From assembly GCA_937136395.1 (NCBI GenBank), contig CAKZOI010000022.1, positions 310,001 through 374,000 on the forward strand: 64,000 nt of DNA. Direction: 5' to 3'. Below the pieces are notes generated by a model. The model ran no database searches and was not told where the DNA came from. It worked only from the letters and a program-made list of their open reading frames with translations. Source of the stretch: an uncultured Opitutia bacterium. GTDB taxonomy: Bacteria > Verrucomicrobiota > Verrucomicrobiia > Opitutales > Coraliomargaritaceae. The position numbers were made by a program, and so were the translations under genes. Shown piece after piece: positions 20,104 through 30,022 of the stretch. How positions within the stretch are numbered: the stretch's first letter is position 1; each line of letters starts with the position of its first letter.

Positions 20104-20181
20104 GGTGTGGATACTAAACGTTTAATGACAGCGAGATGGGGGAATGACTGAAGGGGGATTTGGATTAAGAGTCAGAGTCGT

Positions 20182-20907
20182 TTAAATTGGGCGGCGAATG
20201 CGGTGACGAAATTTCTTGGCCAGTGCTTCGTTATGTTCAGCTCCGCCATCGGCGTTTTGACTGACGTAGGTGGGCGGGGTGACGCCTTGAGCGAGTAGTT
20301 GTTCGATGATCTCCATCGAGAGTAGGTTGAGCAGGAGTGCGCCGCTCATGGTAGAGGTGGGCCCGACTTTGTAGGGAAAGCCTGGTGCATCAATTGCGGC
20401 ATCTCCAGGCACGCCGCCGTTGTCTAATACATAGTCGCCTATTTCGTAGAGCTTTTTACCTGATGGGTGACGCGATGTGGTGGCTTTTGACATATCGAGC
20501 GATGTCATCACCAGCACATCAAGACCCGCTGCCTTGGCTTCGAGCGCCACTTCAATTGGGCTGGCATTACGCCCTGAATTTGAGATAACGAGCACGACAT
20601 CGCCCGGGCGGACTGCGTATTGGTAGGCGTAGCGTTGAAAGAGTCGTGCGCCGTAACCAGGGATTTGTTCCGGCCAGCCATTGGCAGGGTCGTGGATACT
20701 GCTGACGGGCACGAGGCCGCCCGCGCGGCGCTCGATTTCGCAGGCTAAGATCTGGGAATGACCGCTGCCAAAAGTGTGGAGCACGCCATCGGCGGCGATG
20801 GAGTCGGCGATACGTTTGCCCGCAGCTTTGAGGGTCTCGGCATTGGCTGCGTAAACGGATTTTTGGAGCTCATTTGAGCTGTCGAAGAATTTCTTAGCAA
20901 GTGACAT
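20182..20907 (-). CDS. SIS-domain sugar-phosphate-binding protein (UPF0309-like)
   Basis: 241 residues from ATG 20907; a TTG at 20943 would add 12 but MSLAKKFF looks like the natural start. Sugar isomerase fold: [18 protein letters not shown] near 47-64, [19 protein letters not shown] near 108-126 (the Ser/Thr-rich phosphosugar-binding loop) and a Gly/Ala-rich [16 protein letters not shown] helix near 188. Such proteins are stand-alone SIS proteins thought to act on phosphosugars such as N-acetylmuramate or glucosamine derivatives; the substrate is unknown. Near tsaB and alr on the same strand. Confidence 0.85.
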   Translation of the reverse strand: MSLAKKFFDSSNELQKSVYAANAETLKAAGKRIADSIAADGVLHTFGSGHSQILACEIERRAGGLVPVSSIHDPANGWPEQIPGYGARLFQRYAYQYAVRPGDVVLVISNSGRNASPIEVALEAKAAGLDVLVMTSLDMSKATTSRHPSGKKLYEIGDYVLDNGGVPGDAAIDAPGFPYKVGPTSTMSGALLLNLLSMEIIEQLLAQGVTPPTYVSQNADGGAEHNEALAKKFRHRIRRPI

Positions 20908-21066
20908 GTTGCGTATGCTGTAAGGTCTTTTTCGATTGAGCAAGTTTCCTTAGTCTCTGCTAGCACTTGAACTAATAGTTTGGGGATGCGCACACTAATA
21001 GTCGGGCATTAGATTACTTTTAGAGTCGTGATTGCTATAAGTTTTACTGATGTAAGAGTGGTTATT

Positions 21067-22491
21067 ATGGCAGAAAATTTAATGAAAGAGAGCGCAGCCT
21101 TATTACCCGAGATTATTCAAGTTGGTATGGGGGTCGCTGTTTCTAATTGGTGCTTGGCTCGTGCAGTCGCTCAATGTGGAGAGCTAGGCGTTGTGTCGGG
21201 AACGGCTCTTGATTCCGTGCTAGTGCGCCGTTTGCAGCAGGGCGATCAGGGTGGGCATATGCGCCGTGCCTTGGCTGCATTTCCCGATCAGGACATGGTC
21301 GCCCCAATTCTTGAAAAATGGTTAAATGAAGGCGGTAAGCCTAAGGATCAACCGTATAAGATTAAGGCGATGCCGACTGTAAAGATGACACGCGAGTCGG
21401 AGATACTCATCATTGTGGCGACCTTTGTAGAAGTCTACCTAGCGAAAGAGGGACACGATGGGTTTGTTGGTATTAATTTGTTGGAGAAAATTCAACTGCC
21501 CACGCTACCTGCACTTTACGGGGCGATGCTTGCCGATGTAGATGCGGTGCTCATGGGAGGTGGTATACCGTTGGCGATTCCAGGTGTTTTGGATGCGCTT
21601 TCGAAATCGGCACCAGTAGAGCTAAAGGTTCATTTGGTGAGTGCCAAAACAGAGAACTCACATCAGTTAGTTTTCGATCCGAGCTTGTTTCCTTCTTTAG
21701 GTTCAAGGGCATTGAAGCGCCCTCAGTTTCTTGCAGTCATTTCGTCTGATGTGTTAGCCAAAACGCTTGTGCGTAAAGCCAGCGGGCTGGTCAATGGCTT
21801 CGTGGTGGAACATTATACTGCGGGCGGCCACAATGCGCCACCACGTCGCGAAGGTGCCTATGGTCCGCGCGATGTCTGTAATCTTGAGAAAATAGTGTCT
21901 TTGGGAAAACCGTTTTGGCTGGCTGGTGCGTGTGCATCTCCAGAGCGTTTTCAAGAAGCGCAAGCACTCGGTGCACGCGGCATATAGATTGGGACTGCAT
22001 TTGCCTGCTGCGATGAGTCAGGTGCATTGCCAGAAATCAAACGAGATGTTGTTGAGCGCTATCGCAAGGGGACCTTGGAAGTGATCACTGACTTCAAAGC
22101 ATCACCTACAGGCTATCCATTCAAACGCTTGGTGCCTACGGATAAAACTGAAGTCGAACCTTGTCGTGTATGTGATCTCGGTTACCTCCGTCATGTGTAT
22201 GAAAAGGAAGACGGAACGATCGCATATCGTTGTCCTGCGGGGCCACGTAACCGTTTTTTAGCCAGCGGCGGGACCGAAGCCGAGGCGGACGGTAAGCACT
22301 GCCTATGCAATGGTCTTATGGCAACGATTGGCCTCGGACAAATTCGTGACGGTCAAGCGATCCCGCCTCTGATTACTTTTGGTGACAACCTAAGTTTTTT
22401 GGATGCGTTGCTTAGCCCAGATGAAGTTAGCTACACGGCAAAGCAGTTGATTGAGTATTTGCGGAGTGGTGTGGCGACTGAGGTTAGGTAA
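21067..22491 (+). pseudogene. Nitronate monooxygenase / PfaD-like flavoprotein interrupted by an in-frame TAG
   Basis: FMN TIM-barrel family (nitronate monooxygenase, enoyl-ACP reductase II, PfaD). Starts [20 protein letters not shown] at ATG 21067, with [10 protein letters not shown] and later [14 protein letters not shown] (FMN/substrate loop) and [12 protein letters not shown]. The frame meets TAG at 21985-21987 directly after ALGARGI; without it the family text continues unbroken, IGTAFACCDESG, then a Cys-bearing EPCRVCDLGYL segment, to TGA/TAG at 22491. The family normally has GIQIGTAF, so CAG to TAG is the simplest lesion. The first half lacks the C-terminal part of the barrel. A real nonsense mutation, suppression or sequence error cannot be separated here. 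Confidence 0.88.
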
Positions 22492-22502
22492 TTTCTGTAA
22501 TT

Positions 22503-22536
22503 TTGGTAGGGGCTTCATCGATGAAGCCCCTACCAA
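22503..22536. terminator. Perfect 34-bp palindrome between convergent genes
   Basis: TTGGTAGGGGCTTCATC followed immediately by its exact reverse complement, with a CATCGATG centre. It lies 12 bp after the nitronate monooxygenase stop and 7 bp before the stop of the convergent AEC gene, so it probably terminates both. There is no long T run. The exactness over 17-bp arms is unusual for a simple terminator. Confidence 0.7.
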
Positions 22537-22542
22537 TAGAAG

Positions 22543-23493
22543 TCACCATTCTAAGACTTTTATGCCGATGCTGATCCAGAGGGGAATTGTTATCAGGCTT
22601 AATAAGGTGGTCCCGAGGACTACTTTTAAGGCCACTTCGGCAGAGCCGTCGAAATGTCGTGTGAGCACGATCGGAAAGACTGCGCAAGGCATGGCCGCTT
22701 GGACGATGAGCACTTGCTTTAACTCCTGAGAGAACGGGAAAATCGCCACGAAAAAGAGGAACGCGATGGGAAATATACCGAGACGCAGTATGCTGGCAGT
22801 AATCGGTATGTGGATACGTTCCAGTAGGTGCACGCCTTTGGCAAGATCTGCAAAAGTGGCACCGATTAGAATGAGCCCTAAGGGGATCGCGCAGGTGCCT
22901 AGGAGATTGAGTGTTTCGAAACAAAAATTAGGTAGAAATAAATCGACCTGCATCCAGTTCAGCGGCACCGCGACCAGGATGGCGATAACGGGTGCGCTGA
23001 AGACTCGTCGCCAGAGTGATTTAGGATCGTTGGCGTAAAGTATGAAGCCGACGCCGAGTGCCCACATGGCGATTTCCACGCCTAGATTATGCACCAATAG
23101 AACGCCTGTAGTCTCGCGATCAAATAACAGTGCAATGATTGGGATCGGAAAGTAGCCGTAGTTCTGCATGCCTGTCGTGAAGGCAAAGGTGCGACATTCT
23201 TTTTGGTCACCTATTTTGAGACGACGTGCGAGTAGCATGTTCACGCCGAAAGCGGCGACGATTGATGTGAAACCGATAAGCGGCGGTAACACTGCATTAC
23301 TGGGGACACGCAGTGCGTCGTTGCCTAATATATACGAAAAAATCAACGCAGGGTAGAGCAAGTTGACGACAACTGTCATCAAGCTGCGATCCGCATTTCG
23401 ATCGAGCCAGCCGATACGCCGCGCAAGAAAGCCAGAGCCGATCACTACAAAGATCGGAATGACCGCGGTGAAAATGAGCATACTAGTGTCCAT
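22543..23493 (-). CDS. AEC (auxin efflux carrier) family transporter
   Basis: 316 residues, ten predicted membrane segments spread across the length and split by a middle loop, with the N-terminal [17 protein letters not shown] and helix-breaking prolines/Asn typical of AEC carriers (bacterial members export or take up malate, malonate or other organic acids). [11 protein letters not shown] and the second-half [13 protein letters not shown] fit the inverted-repeat organisation. Substrate unknown. It ends 9 bp before ilvA begins to be read on the same strand (ilvA stop at 23503), so it is downstream of ilvA in a likely two-gene operon. Confidence 0.88.
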   Translation of the reverse strand: MDTSMLIFTAVIPIFVVIGSGFLARRIGWLDRNADRSLMTVVVNLLYPALIFSYILGNDALRVPSNAVLPPLIGFTSIVAAFGVNMLLARRLKIGDQKECRTFAFTTGMQNYGYFPIPIIALLFDRETTGVLLVHNLGVEIAMWALGVGFILYANDPKSLWRRVFSAPVIAILVAVPLNWMQVDLFLPNFCFETLNLLGTCAIPLGLILIGATFADLAKGVHLLERIHIPITASILRLGIFPIAFLFFVAIFPFSQELKQVLIVQAAMPCAVFPIVLTRHFDGSAEVALKVVLGTTLLSLITIPLWISIGIKVLEW

Positions 23494-23502
23494 TGTAATT
23501 TA

Positions 23503-25032
23503 TCAGCTTAAGATGCGTTGCATCGCTTGTTCAGAAACGCGCTCGTAAGCGCGGTAGGCATCTTTAGCGGAGGCGAGCACATTCTCAAAATTGGCATTTT
23601 GCTCAGGCGTATCGAATTCAAATCCGAGTAAGGCACGACCGACACGTTCGCCTGAATAGGCGTAGTTGAAATAGCATAAGTTGGCATGTGGGCTGACTGC
23701 GCGTAAAAATTCTGCGAGCGCACCTGGACGCTCGTGAAACTCGAGTGTGATGAAAAAGGGTAGGTGTAGGAGCTTGCCTTCGTAATGAATGAGCCGAAAG
23801 GCCACATCGGTCTCGGAGGTGACTTCGACATAGGGAAAGCCGCCGTCACTGAGTGCTTTAGTGAGCACGGCAAAGTGCATCGGTGCGACGTCGAAACCGA
23901 TTACAGGGCTGGCATCTGCAGTGTCGGTTTTTCCATACTGAAAATCAACGATGTTGACGGTGTCGGGAAGTGCATTGAGTAAGTGATACATGGCACCTGG
24001 CTGCTCTTTGATATCGATACGCAAATAGTGGCGTCGTGCGGCTCCTACCGCAGAGCGTTGGGCCACCATCGCGAGTTGTTCGAAGTCCATGTTGGCTCCA
24101 CAGAGAATGCTCAGCACTCGTTTACCTGTGAGCGATGCTTTATGCTTGAGCACTGCTGCCACGCCCATGGCACCAGATGGTTCAGGGATGCAGCGCAGCT
24201 CTTCCCATAGAAATTGGATCGCTGCGGAAACTTCGTCATTCGAGACGGTCATCCATTCATCGACGACTTCGGTGCATACTCGGTGTGTGAGTGTGCCTGC
24301 TTTACGCACGGCAGTGCCATCGCAAAACACATCGATTTTATCAAGAGTTACTGGTTTGCCCGCTTTGATTGCGGCAGCCATGGATGCCTGATCAGCACCC
24401 TCAACACCGATGATATGGATGTCTGGAAATTGCATTTTGAGCCACGTCGCTGTGGCCGCTGCCATACCACCGCCACCGACTTGTAAATAGGCGACGTCAA
24501 AGGGACCTTTGCCTGACATTACAATTTCGTCAGCGAGCGTGCCTTGCCCAGCCATGACGGCCAGGTCGTCGTAGGCGTGGATGTAGGTTTTACCTTCTGC
24601 GGTCGCGCACTCATGAGCGGCTGCACTGGCAGCATCATACGAGTCGCCGCAGAGTTGAATCGTCACTTGATCGCCGCCGTGTTGTCGGACCGCTACTTGT
24701 TTCATCCGTGGCGTTGAGAGTGGCATGAAAATTATCGCCTGGGTGCCCAGTTTTTTGGCGGCGAGGGCGACGCCTTGCGCATGGTTGCCAGCAGATGCGG
24801 TGACGACACCGCGAGCCAGTTCTTCAGGCGTGAGTTGCGCCATACGGTTGTAGGCACCACGCCATTTGTAGGCATGAATCGGAGAGAGGTCTTCCCGTTT
24901 AACAAAGAGGTCGAATTCGGGATCGCTCAAGTGAATCGCCTCAAGCGGAGTGGCCTGGCCGATTTCGTAAATCCTACGGCGCGCAAAGAGAATTTCTTGC
25001 CGTAGCGAACGTATGAGTGCTTCCGTTTCCAT
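23503..25032 (-). CDS. ilvA: Threonine dehydratase, biosynthetic
   Basis: PLP enzyme forming 2-oxobutanoate from threonine, first step of isoleucine synthesis. 509 residues: catalytic domain (1-330) with PLP lysine in [21 protein letters not shown] and the phosphate loop [10 protein letters not shown]; then two ACT-like regulatory domains (about 335-420 and 425-505), as in isoleucine-inhibited E. coli IlvA (514 residues). The ACT pair marks it as biosynthetic, not catabolic. Upstream neighbour of the AEC carrier. Confidence 0.96.
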   Translation of the reverse strand: METEALIRSLRQEILFARRRIYEIGQATPLEAIHLSDPEFDLFVKREDLSPIHAYKWRGAYNRMAQLTPEELARGVVTASAGNHAQGVALAAKKLGTQAIIFMPLSTPRMKQVAVRQHGGDQVTIQLCGDSYDAASAAAHECATAEGKTYIHAYDDLAVMAGQGTLADEIVMSGKGPFDVAYLQVGGGGMAAATATWLKMQFPDIHIIGVEGADQASMAAAIKAGKPVTLDKIDVFCDGTAVRKAGTLTHRVCTEVVDEWMTVSNDEVSAAIQFLWEELRCIPEPSGAMGVAAVLKHKASLTGKRVLSILCGANMDFEQLAMVAQRSAVGAARRHYLRIDIKEQPGAMYHLLNALPDTVNIVDFQYGKTDTADASPVIGFDVAPMHFAVLTKALSDGGFPYVEVTSETDVAFRLIHYEGKLLHLPFFITLEFHERPGALAEFLRAVSPHANLCYFNYAYSGERVGRALLGFEFDTPEQNANFENVLASAKDAYRAYERVSEQAMQRILS

Positions 25033-25105
25033 TGGCAGAATTGCAACGCCATGCGAGTGTCAGCGCAAGCGAGGTTTTGGGTAAAGCTCGTGAAAGTTTT
25101 GCCAT

Positions 25106-25402
25106 GACAACGCGGATAGGACTCGACCTGTGAGCTGCGGCACTTTGCAAGCAAAGGCCCTACAACTTTAGGCTCGAATCGCTTAAGTTAGCGTCATTCG
25201 AATTATAGTCAGGCTGGGGTAGCGGCGTGCCTCTTCAAGTTAAGCGCCGAAAACAAAACTGCACATGGATGGAACATAGATTCATTTGTAGGGCTCGAGC
25301 TTGCTCGATGCCGACAACGCGAATAGGACTCGACCTGCGAACTGCGGCACTTTGCAAGCAAAGGCCCTACAACTCTAGGCCCGAATCGCTTAAGTTAGCG
25401 TC
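25106..25402. repeat. 90-bp direct repeat, two copies
   Basis: Copy 1 at 25106-25195 and copy 2 at 25313-25402, differing at only a handful of positions; both run from GACAACGCG through GCACTTTGCAAGCAAAGGCC to AAGTTAGCGTC. They lie in the 521-bp gene-free gap (25033-25553) between ilvA and the methyltransferase. The stretch 25213-25488 is bounded by GGGGTAGCGGCGTGC on the left and ACCCGCGCCGCTACC on the right, the two ends of the dispersed palindromic repeat, suggesting that one repeat was inserted into another. Confidence 0.85.
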
Positions 25403-25553
25403 CCCGCGCGCCATACGTTTGAGCGGTTCATTTACAAGCAGTTCGATGTATGATGGCGTGGAGGGACCCGCGCCGCTACCATTAAGGTTGCGACTTTAAA
25501 TAGTATGTCTGCTTCTTGCGTTCCTGTGTTCCTTATTCACTTTATGTCTACAA

Positions 25554-26135
25554 ATGAAAAATTGGGAAGCAGCCTACGAAGAGAATGACATTCCTTGGGA
25601 CAAAGGAATGCCTGCGCCACCTTTACGGGAGTATTTGAGAATGCATTCGGTTCAAGGTTCAGTCTTGGTCCCTGGTTGTGGGACTGGGCATGATGTCCGA
25701 CTCTTAGCGGAGCAGGGGGCTTCGGTGATTGGTATAGACATCGCGCCGAGTGCGGTTCGTAGAGCGAATGCTTTTCCAGTGAAAGCCAACGAGTGCTATG
25801 AAGTGAGTGACTTTTTGAACTTACCAAAAGCATGGCATGGTTACTTCGATTGGGTGCTTGAGCACACTTGCTTGTGTGCTTTAGAGCCGTCTCAACGTCA
25901 TGCGTATGCTGCTTCCGTGGCGAAGGCTTTAAAGCCAGGAGGTGCTTACCTCGCGATTTTTTACCGAGAAGTTGTCGACTACGACGGCGACGGCCCGCCG
26001 CATCCGATCTCAACGGATCAGATCGAAGCACTGTTTGGCGAGGACTTCGAGCGAATGGATTCGTTTGTGCCAACAGAGAGCTATCCGAGCCGTCCCATCG
26101 GGAGTGAGGAAGTGGTGCTGTTTCGGTGTAGGTGA
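25554..26135 (+). CDS. TPMT-like SAM-dependent methyltransferase
   Basis: 193 residues, thiopurine/thiol methyltransferase-like family. The start has the family W-----Y----PWD-G-P-P---L pattern (NWEAAYEENDIPWDKG). SAM motif I is VLVPGCGTGHDVRLLAEQG near 38-56, the acidic ribose-binding residue follows in VIGIDIAPSAV, motif II/post-II is DWVLEHTCLCAL near 100 and motif III KPGGAYLAIFY near 128. Members methylate S or Se nucleophiles such as halides, thiols or thiopurines; the substrate is not deducible. Monocistronic, between the repeat-filled gap and the convergent SulP gene. Confidence 0.9.
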   Translation: MKNWEAAYEENDIPWDKGMPAPPLREYLRMHSVQGSVLVPGCGTGHDVRLLAEQGASVIGIDIAPSAVRRANAFPVKANECYEVSDFLNLPKAWHGYFDWVLEHTCLCALEPSQRHAYAASVAKALKPGGAYLAIFYREVVDYDGDGPPHPISTDQIEALFGEDFERMDSFVPTESYPSRPIGSEEVVLFRCR

Positions 26136-26256
26136 AGCTGCAGCGTTTAAGCTGTCTGATGTATGGCGGTCAGAGACGACCGCTGCTACCTATTTAGTGA
26201 AAATTCGTGTTGTTGGGGGACAGATCACGCATTCGTTCATTGCACTGTGCTGTCGT

Positions 26257-28068
26257 TTAGGGACGTTCGCCTTTTTTCTGACTATCGCGGACTGGATCTA
26301 TGTAGATAGAGACGTTTGCGGTGCTGTCGCCAAGGTGCTCTTTAGCTCGTTTAAGGGCTTTCGCGGTGGAAAGTGTTGGGTTACTTGGCTCGTAAACGAA
26401 GATGTTGCGTTCTTCGATGATCGAGTAGAGCCCAGAATTTTTGAGCACGCGTATAAGATCGTTTTTAACTTCGCTGAGGATGAGGTAGCGGCCCCGTTCA
26501 CCCATATAGAGCAAGAGTTCTTCGAGCGCCATGACACCAGTGGCGTCCAAGTTGTAGGCGTTGCGCATCTTGAGCACCACAATCTTGAGGTTCGGCTCTT
26601 CACAAATTCGGCGCATTTGATCTCGGAACAAGTCGGCGGCGCCAAAGAAGAGTTCGCCTTCTACGTGGACGATTGAAACTTCGGGCGATTCACGTTGCTC
26701 GGGCTTCTCCATTTCAGTGAGCTGACCATCATCGTTGAAGGCGTATTCGACCATTTCAGGCCGCGCAACTTTCTTAAGAAAGAGCACTATTGAAGTGCCG
26801 ACCCCGACATAAATCGCTGTGTCAAGTGGCATGAAGAGACCGCTGATGAAGGTCGCTCCAAACACGGCAGCATCGGACCGAGTCGACATTGTTACGACAC
26901 GAATGGCGTGCTTATTAATCAGCGAGAGACCGATGGCTATGACGAGCACTGCCAAGGTGCACTGAGGTATGTAGCTAGTGAAAGGGCCGAGCACAAAGGC
27001 ACCGATGAAAACGATGATGCCGCTGATATAGCTCGCTAGGACAGTCTTCCCGCCACTCGTGGCGCTCAGTGTAGAGCGGGTAAGTGAGCCTGAGGCGGGC
27101 ATTCCCGAGAAGAATGCACAGCCAATATTTGCCATGCCGATGGAAAACATCGCTTGGTTGGTGTCGAGGCGTGAGCCTGTTTTGGCGGCGAGTGATTTAC
27201 CGATAGAAATGCCTTCAAGTATGCAGAGTAGCGCTATGGCAAGTGCGGGGCTAACGAGTAGGCGGATGTCTTCGACGGAAAATGAGGGAGCTTGAAAACT
27301 CCAGTCGGCTGCATTGATACCAGGCAGTAGAACGAGGTCGGATTTATGTTGAAATACAAGTTCAGTTAGCACTGAAACGACGACCAGACAGATCGCCACG
27401 TTGGGCAGTTTCTTAAATTTTCGATCTAAAACAAAGAATAAGACCGCAGTGACAATGCTGACAGTCACCGTTTCCCATACAACGGTGTCTATGGAGGCAG
27501 CCATGAGGCGCACGGCGTCGTAGAAAGTGGCCGCTTTACGTTCGAGAGTCAGTCCCAGTGCCTTAGGGACTTGATTAGTTATAATCAAGAGTGCGGCGGC
27601 TGTGATATAGCCGGTTATGACAGAGCGCGAAATATATTGGATGAGATTTGCGACCTTTAAATAGGCCCCTAAGCAAATGAACAGTCCGACGAGCAGGATC
27701 AGTAGCGGCACCATGCTCAGCATTTCTGGACCTGCGATACCCAGCCCCGCAAAGGCTGACAGCAGCATGACAGAAGTGGCATTGGTGGGGCCGAGCGTGA
27801 TGAGGCTGGTTTTGGCAAAAATCGGCGCGACCATCGCTGCGATCGCTGAGCCGTATATTCCGTATTGAATCGGCAGTCCAGCGATCAGGGCATAGGCCAT
27901 GCCTTGCGGAAAGGCGAGGAGCGCTACATTGAGACCAGCGCGGACGTCGCCTTGAACATAGCTCTTTTGATAACCAGCAAGTGAGCTCCTGAGTGGAAAG
28001 AAATCCAGACAGTTATATTCCCTCGCTGCGGCGAAGGTTTGTTGTAGTTTTTGGAAGACTTGAGCCAC
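26257..28068 (-). CDS. SulP-family anion transporter with STAS domain
   Basis: 603 residues. Membrane core (about 40-440) with SulP signature-like PQGMAYALIAGLPIQYGIYG near 53 and many hydrophobic helices; C-terminal STAS domain (about 465-570) with VHVEGELFFGAADLF and the conserved turn LDATGVMALEELL. Known family members carry sulfate, bicarbonate or dicarboxylates; here the ion is not evident. No cys assimilation genes and no carbonic anhydrase gene are adjacent. The stop codon lies 34 bp beyond the start of the next gene's neighbourhood: the hisN-like gene is 34 bp upstream in the same direction, so the two may be cotranscribed. Confidence 0.93.
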   Translation of the reverse strand: MAQVFQKLQQTFAAAREYNCLDFFPLRSSLAGYQKSYVQGDVRAGLNVALLAFPQGMAYALIAGLPIQYGIYGSAIAAMVAPIFAKTSLITLGPTNATSVMLLSAFAGLGIAGPEMLSMVPLLILLVGLFICLGAYLKVANLIQYISRSVITGYITAAALLIITNQVPKALGLTLERKAATFYDAVRLMAASIDTVVWETVTVSIVTAVLFFVLDRKFKKLPNVAICLVVVSVLTELVFQHKSDLVLLPGINAADWSFQAPSFSVEDIRLLVSPALAIALLCILEGISIGKSLAAKTGSRLDTNQAMFSIGMANIGCAFFSGMPASGSLTRSTLSATSGGKTVLASYISGIIVFIGAFVLGPFTSYIPQCTLAVLVIAIGLSLINKHAIRVVTMSTRSDAAVFGATFISGLFMPLDTAIYVGVGTSIVLFLKKVARPEMVEYAFNDDGQLTEMEKPEQRESPEVSIVHVEGELFFGAADLFRDQMRRICEEPNLKIVVLKMRNAYNLDATGVMALEELLLYMGERGRYLILSEVKNDLIRVLKNSGLYSIIEERNIFVYEPSNPTLSTAKALKRAKEHLGDSTANVSIYIDPVRDSQKKGERP

Positions 28069-28101
28069 TTTACTATTTAATGAATAGCCCTCTAGCGTGG
28101 A

Positions 28102-28887
28102 TTAACTTTGAGGGTAAAGAGTCGCCATGACTTCGTCATGGAGCGGTGCTTTTGCCGCGATAATCGTGCGTTCGTCAAACGAGTCGCCGCCGTTCCATCC
28201 AGTTACCTTGAAGCCAGCACCTTGGATGCATGGGATGATGGCCGCGCAGTCCCAGATTTCCATGAGTGGATCGCACATGATGTCGATAAAACCTGAGCAG
28301 AGAAGGATGTAGCCACCTGCATCGCCCCATGAGCGGTAGAGTGCTGTTTTGGGTGGCAAATCGCTCCATTGAGCGTTGTTTTGCCAGAGCGTTGGGCGAA
28401 TGGGATCGGTGGTGCAAAGAGTCGCTTCGCTGAGCTTGCAGGGCTCGCGGCCGGTAACAACCTTACCGTTCAAAGTAGTGGTTTCGCAGTCGCCAATCAC
28501 CATTTGCTTGAGCACTGGTTGATTGATCGCGCCGATGACTGGGCGGCCCTTGTGGAGTAGAGCGATGAGTGTGGCGAAGAGCGGCACACCCGAGATGAAG
28601 GATTTGGTGCCATCGACAGGATCGAGCACCCAAACGAAATCGGCATCTGTGTTTTCCTGGCCATATTCTTCACCGATGATTCCGTGTTCCGGATAGCGCT
28701 CAGCGAGGATCTCACGGATGCGTTTTTCAGCATTGCGGTCGGCTAAGGTCACGGGTGTGGCATCGGACTTGCGTTCGATTTCTACATCCGGACCGTAGTG
28801 CGGCATGATTTCTTTTGCGGCCTCCTCACAGAGGTAAGCAATAAATTCAATAAATTCGTCTTTTTGAGCGCGTGTAAGTTCTGACAT
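28102..28887 (-). CDS. hisN: Inositol-monophosphatase-family phosphatase, histidinol-phosphatase (HisN) type
   Basis: Mg2+-dependent phosphomonoesterase. 261 residues. Metal-binding motifs: GEEYG near 72, VLDPVDGTKSFISG near 90-103 and WDCAAIIPCIQGAG near 210-223. The SWGDAGGYILLCSG segment near 185 matches the WGD-x-x-GY signature that separates HisN-type histidinol phosphatases from general inositol monophosphatases. hisD lies at 5.7 kb, so a role in histidine synthesis is plausible. It may share a transcript with the SulP gene. Confidence 0.85.
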   Translation of the reverse strand: MSELTRAQKDEFIEFIAYLCEEAAKEIMPHYGPDVEIERKSDATPVTLADRNAEKRIREILAERYPEHGIIGEEYGQENTDADFVWVLDPVDGTKSFISGVPLFATLIALLHKGRPVIGAINQPVLKQMVIGDCETTTLNGKVVTGREPCKLSEATLCTTDPIRPTLWQNNAQWSDLPPKTALYRSWGDAGGYILLCSGFIDIMCDPLMEIWDCAAIIPCIQGAGFKVTGWNGGDSFDERTIIAAKAPLHDEVMATLYPQS

Positions 28888-29263
28888 GACTGCAGCTGTT
28901 GTTTGTAAAACATAAAATGTGGGCAGTGATTTCTATAGAGGCAACCGCATAGTTGAGAAAGGAGTGGTTAGTTGGGGAAGGAGAGGGTAGTGCTTCGAGA
29001 TTGCGACTGAGATCTTATAGGGCTGGAAGTTTAACCGCAGGGACGCCGAGAGCGCATAGGATAGTGGAGGAAGGGTAAGGGATGGAGGATATTGGGCTTA
29101 TGGTTGGCTTTGTTGCTTTGCGGATATTTATATTTAATCGAGACGCTAAAATAATTAGGTAAGTCAGTCGACGCGGACGCGACGGAGGGCGTCCCTCCAT
29201 TAAAATTCAAAATTTGACGTTCGATGTTGAACCTTGGACATTAAATGGCACATAGTGCGCTCC
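28888..29263. other. Gene-free stretch with a GC-rich hairpin
   Basis: About 375 bp between divergent genes. Around 29172-29200 it holds GGACGCGACGGAGGGCGTCC followed by CTCC, a hairpin related to the GCGACGGAGCGC-type dispersed repeat. I see no gene. Confidence 0.4.
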
Positions 29264-29923
29264 ATGTTTTCGACGCCGATACATGTGATTGATTTTGAGG
29301 GGAGCCGCCAAAGTGGGGTGGTGGAATATGGCGTCGTGACTTTGCATGGTACACAGGTCGAGGCGACGTATTCACGACTGTGTGCACCGGCCGGAACCAT
29401 TTCAGATCGAGATCGTCTGCAGCATGGTATTTCGGAGGAAGTGGCTTCGAAAGAGCCGCTGTTTGAAACGGATTGGAAACTGTTTGCAGATCTACGAGAG
29501 TCGGGGCCTTTCTGTGCGCATAATGTGGCTGTTGAAGATGGCCTGCTGCGCTCGGTCTGGTCGTATCCGCGAAGTTCGCCTGATTTTTCGGAGGGGGATG
29601 TATTGACGGCAAGCTGGGGGCCATGGGTGGATACCTTGCAATTGTATCGCCGGATTTACCCACAGCTGGAGAGTCATAAGTTGGGCGATTTGATCGCCTT
29701 GTTCGACCTTGGCAGTGAGTTGGAAGCACAGGCGGCTTTGTATTGCCCGGAAAAACGTGCGCGCTATCACTGCGCTTTGTTTGATGCCTTGGCTTCGGCT
29801 TTGTTGTTGCGGCGTTTATATGCCGAACCTGAGCTGAGTGAGCTGACGCTGCGATGGTTGATTGTGAATAGCGCGTCGTCGACTGCGTCGCGTGATGGAT
29901 TGGAACAGCAGGATTTATTTTGA
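29264..29923 (+). CDS. DnaQ-like 3'-5' exonuclease
   Basis: 219 residues from ATG 29264 (a TTG at 29234 would add 10). Exo I motif HVIDFEGSRQSGVVEYGVV near 7-25 has the D-x-E metal ligands; exo II AHNVAVEDGLLRSV near 85-98 has the conserved H-N and D; exo III YHCALFDALASALLL near 168-182 has the H-x(4)-D typical of the DEDDh subclass. Could proofread or trim RNA/DNA; DinG- or polC-type partners are not adjacent. Two repeats flank the gene. Confidence 0.85.
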   Translation: MFSTPIHVIDFEGSRQSGVVEYGVVTLHGTQVEATYSRLCAPAGTISDRDRLQHGISEEVASKEPLFETDWKLFADLRESGPFCAHNVAVEDGLLRSVWSYPRSSPDFSEGDVLTASWGPWVDTLQLYRRIYPQLESHKLGDLIALFDLGSELEAQAALYCPEKRARYHCALFDALASALLLRRLYAEPELSELTLRWLIVNSASSTASRDGLEQQDLF

Positions 29924-29933
29924 AGATTTTTAA

Positions 29934-30012
29934 GGTAGCGGCGCACGTCTCGGTGCGCCATTTCTGGAGAGGCCTACCTGATATGTGGCGCGCAGGGACA
30001 CGCGTCGCTACC
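29934..30012. repeat. GGTAGCGGCG-type palindromic intergenic repeat
   Basis: Begins GGTAGCGGCGCACGTCTCGG and ends CGCGTCGCTACC; internal arms GGCGCAC/GTGCGCC and GTGGCGCG form a two-part palindrome of about 79 bp. Related copies lie at 44013-44047 (short), 50730-50812 and, split, 25213-25488. It fills the gap before fmt. Confidence 0.8.
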
Positions 30013-30022
30013 TGAATTAAAT

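Noticed and set aside
21985-21987. TAG as pyrrolysine codon
   Set aside because: The family is not a pyrrolysine protein, no pylTSBCD genes are seen and TAG ends ordinary genes here (for example hisD).
25954-26676. 244-codon plus-strand frame overlapping the methyltransferase end and SulP gene
   Set aside because: Antisense to the well-supported SulP STAS domain; a shadow frame.
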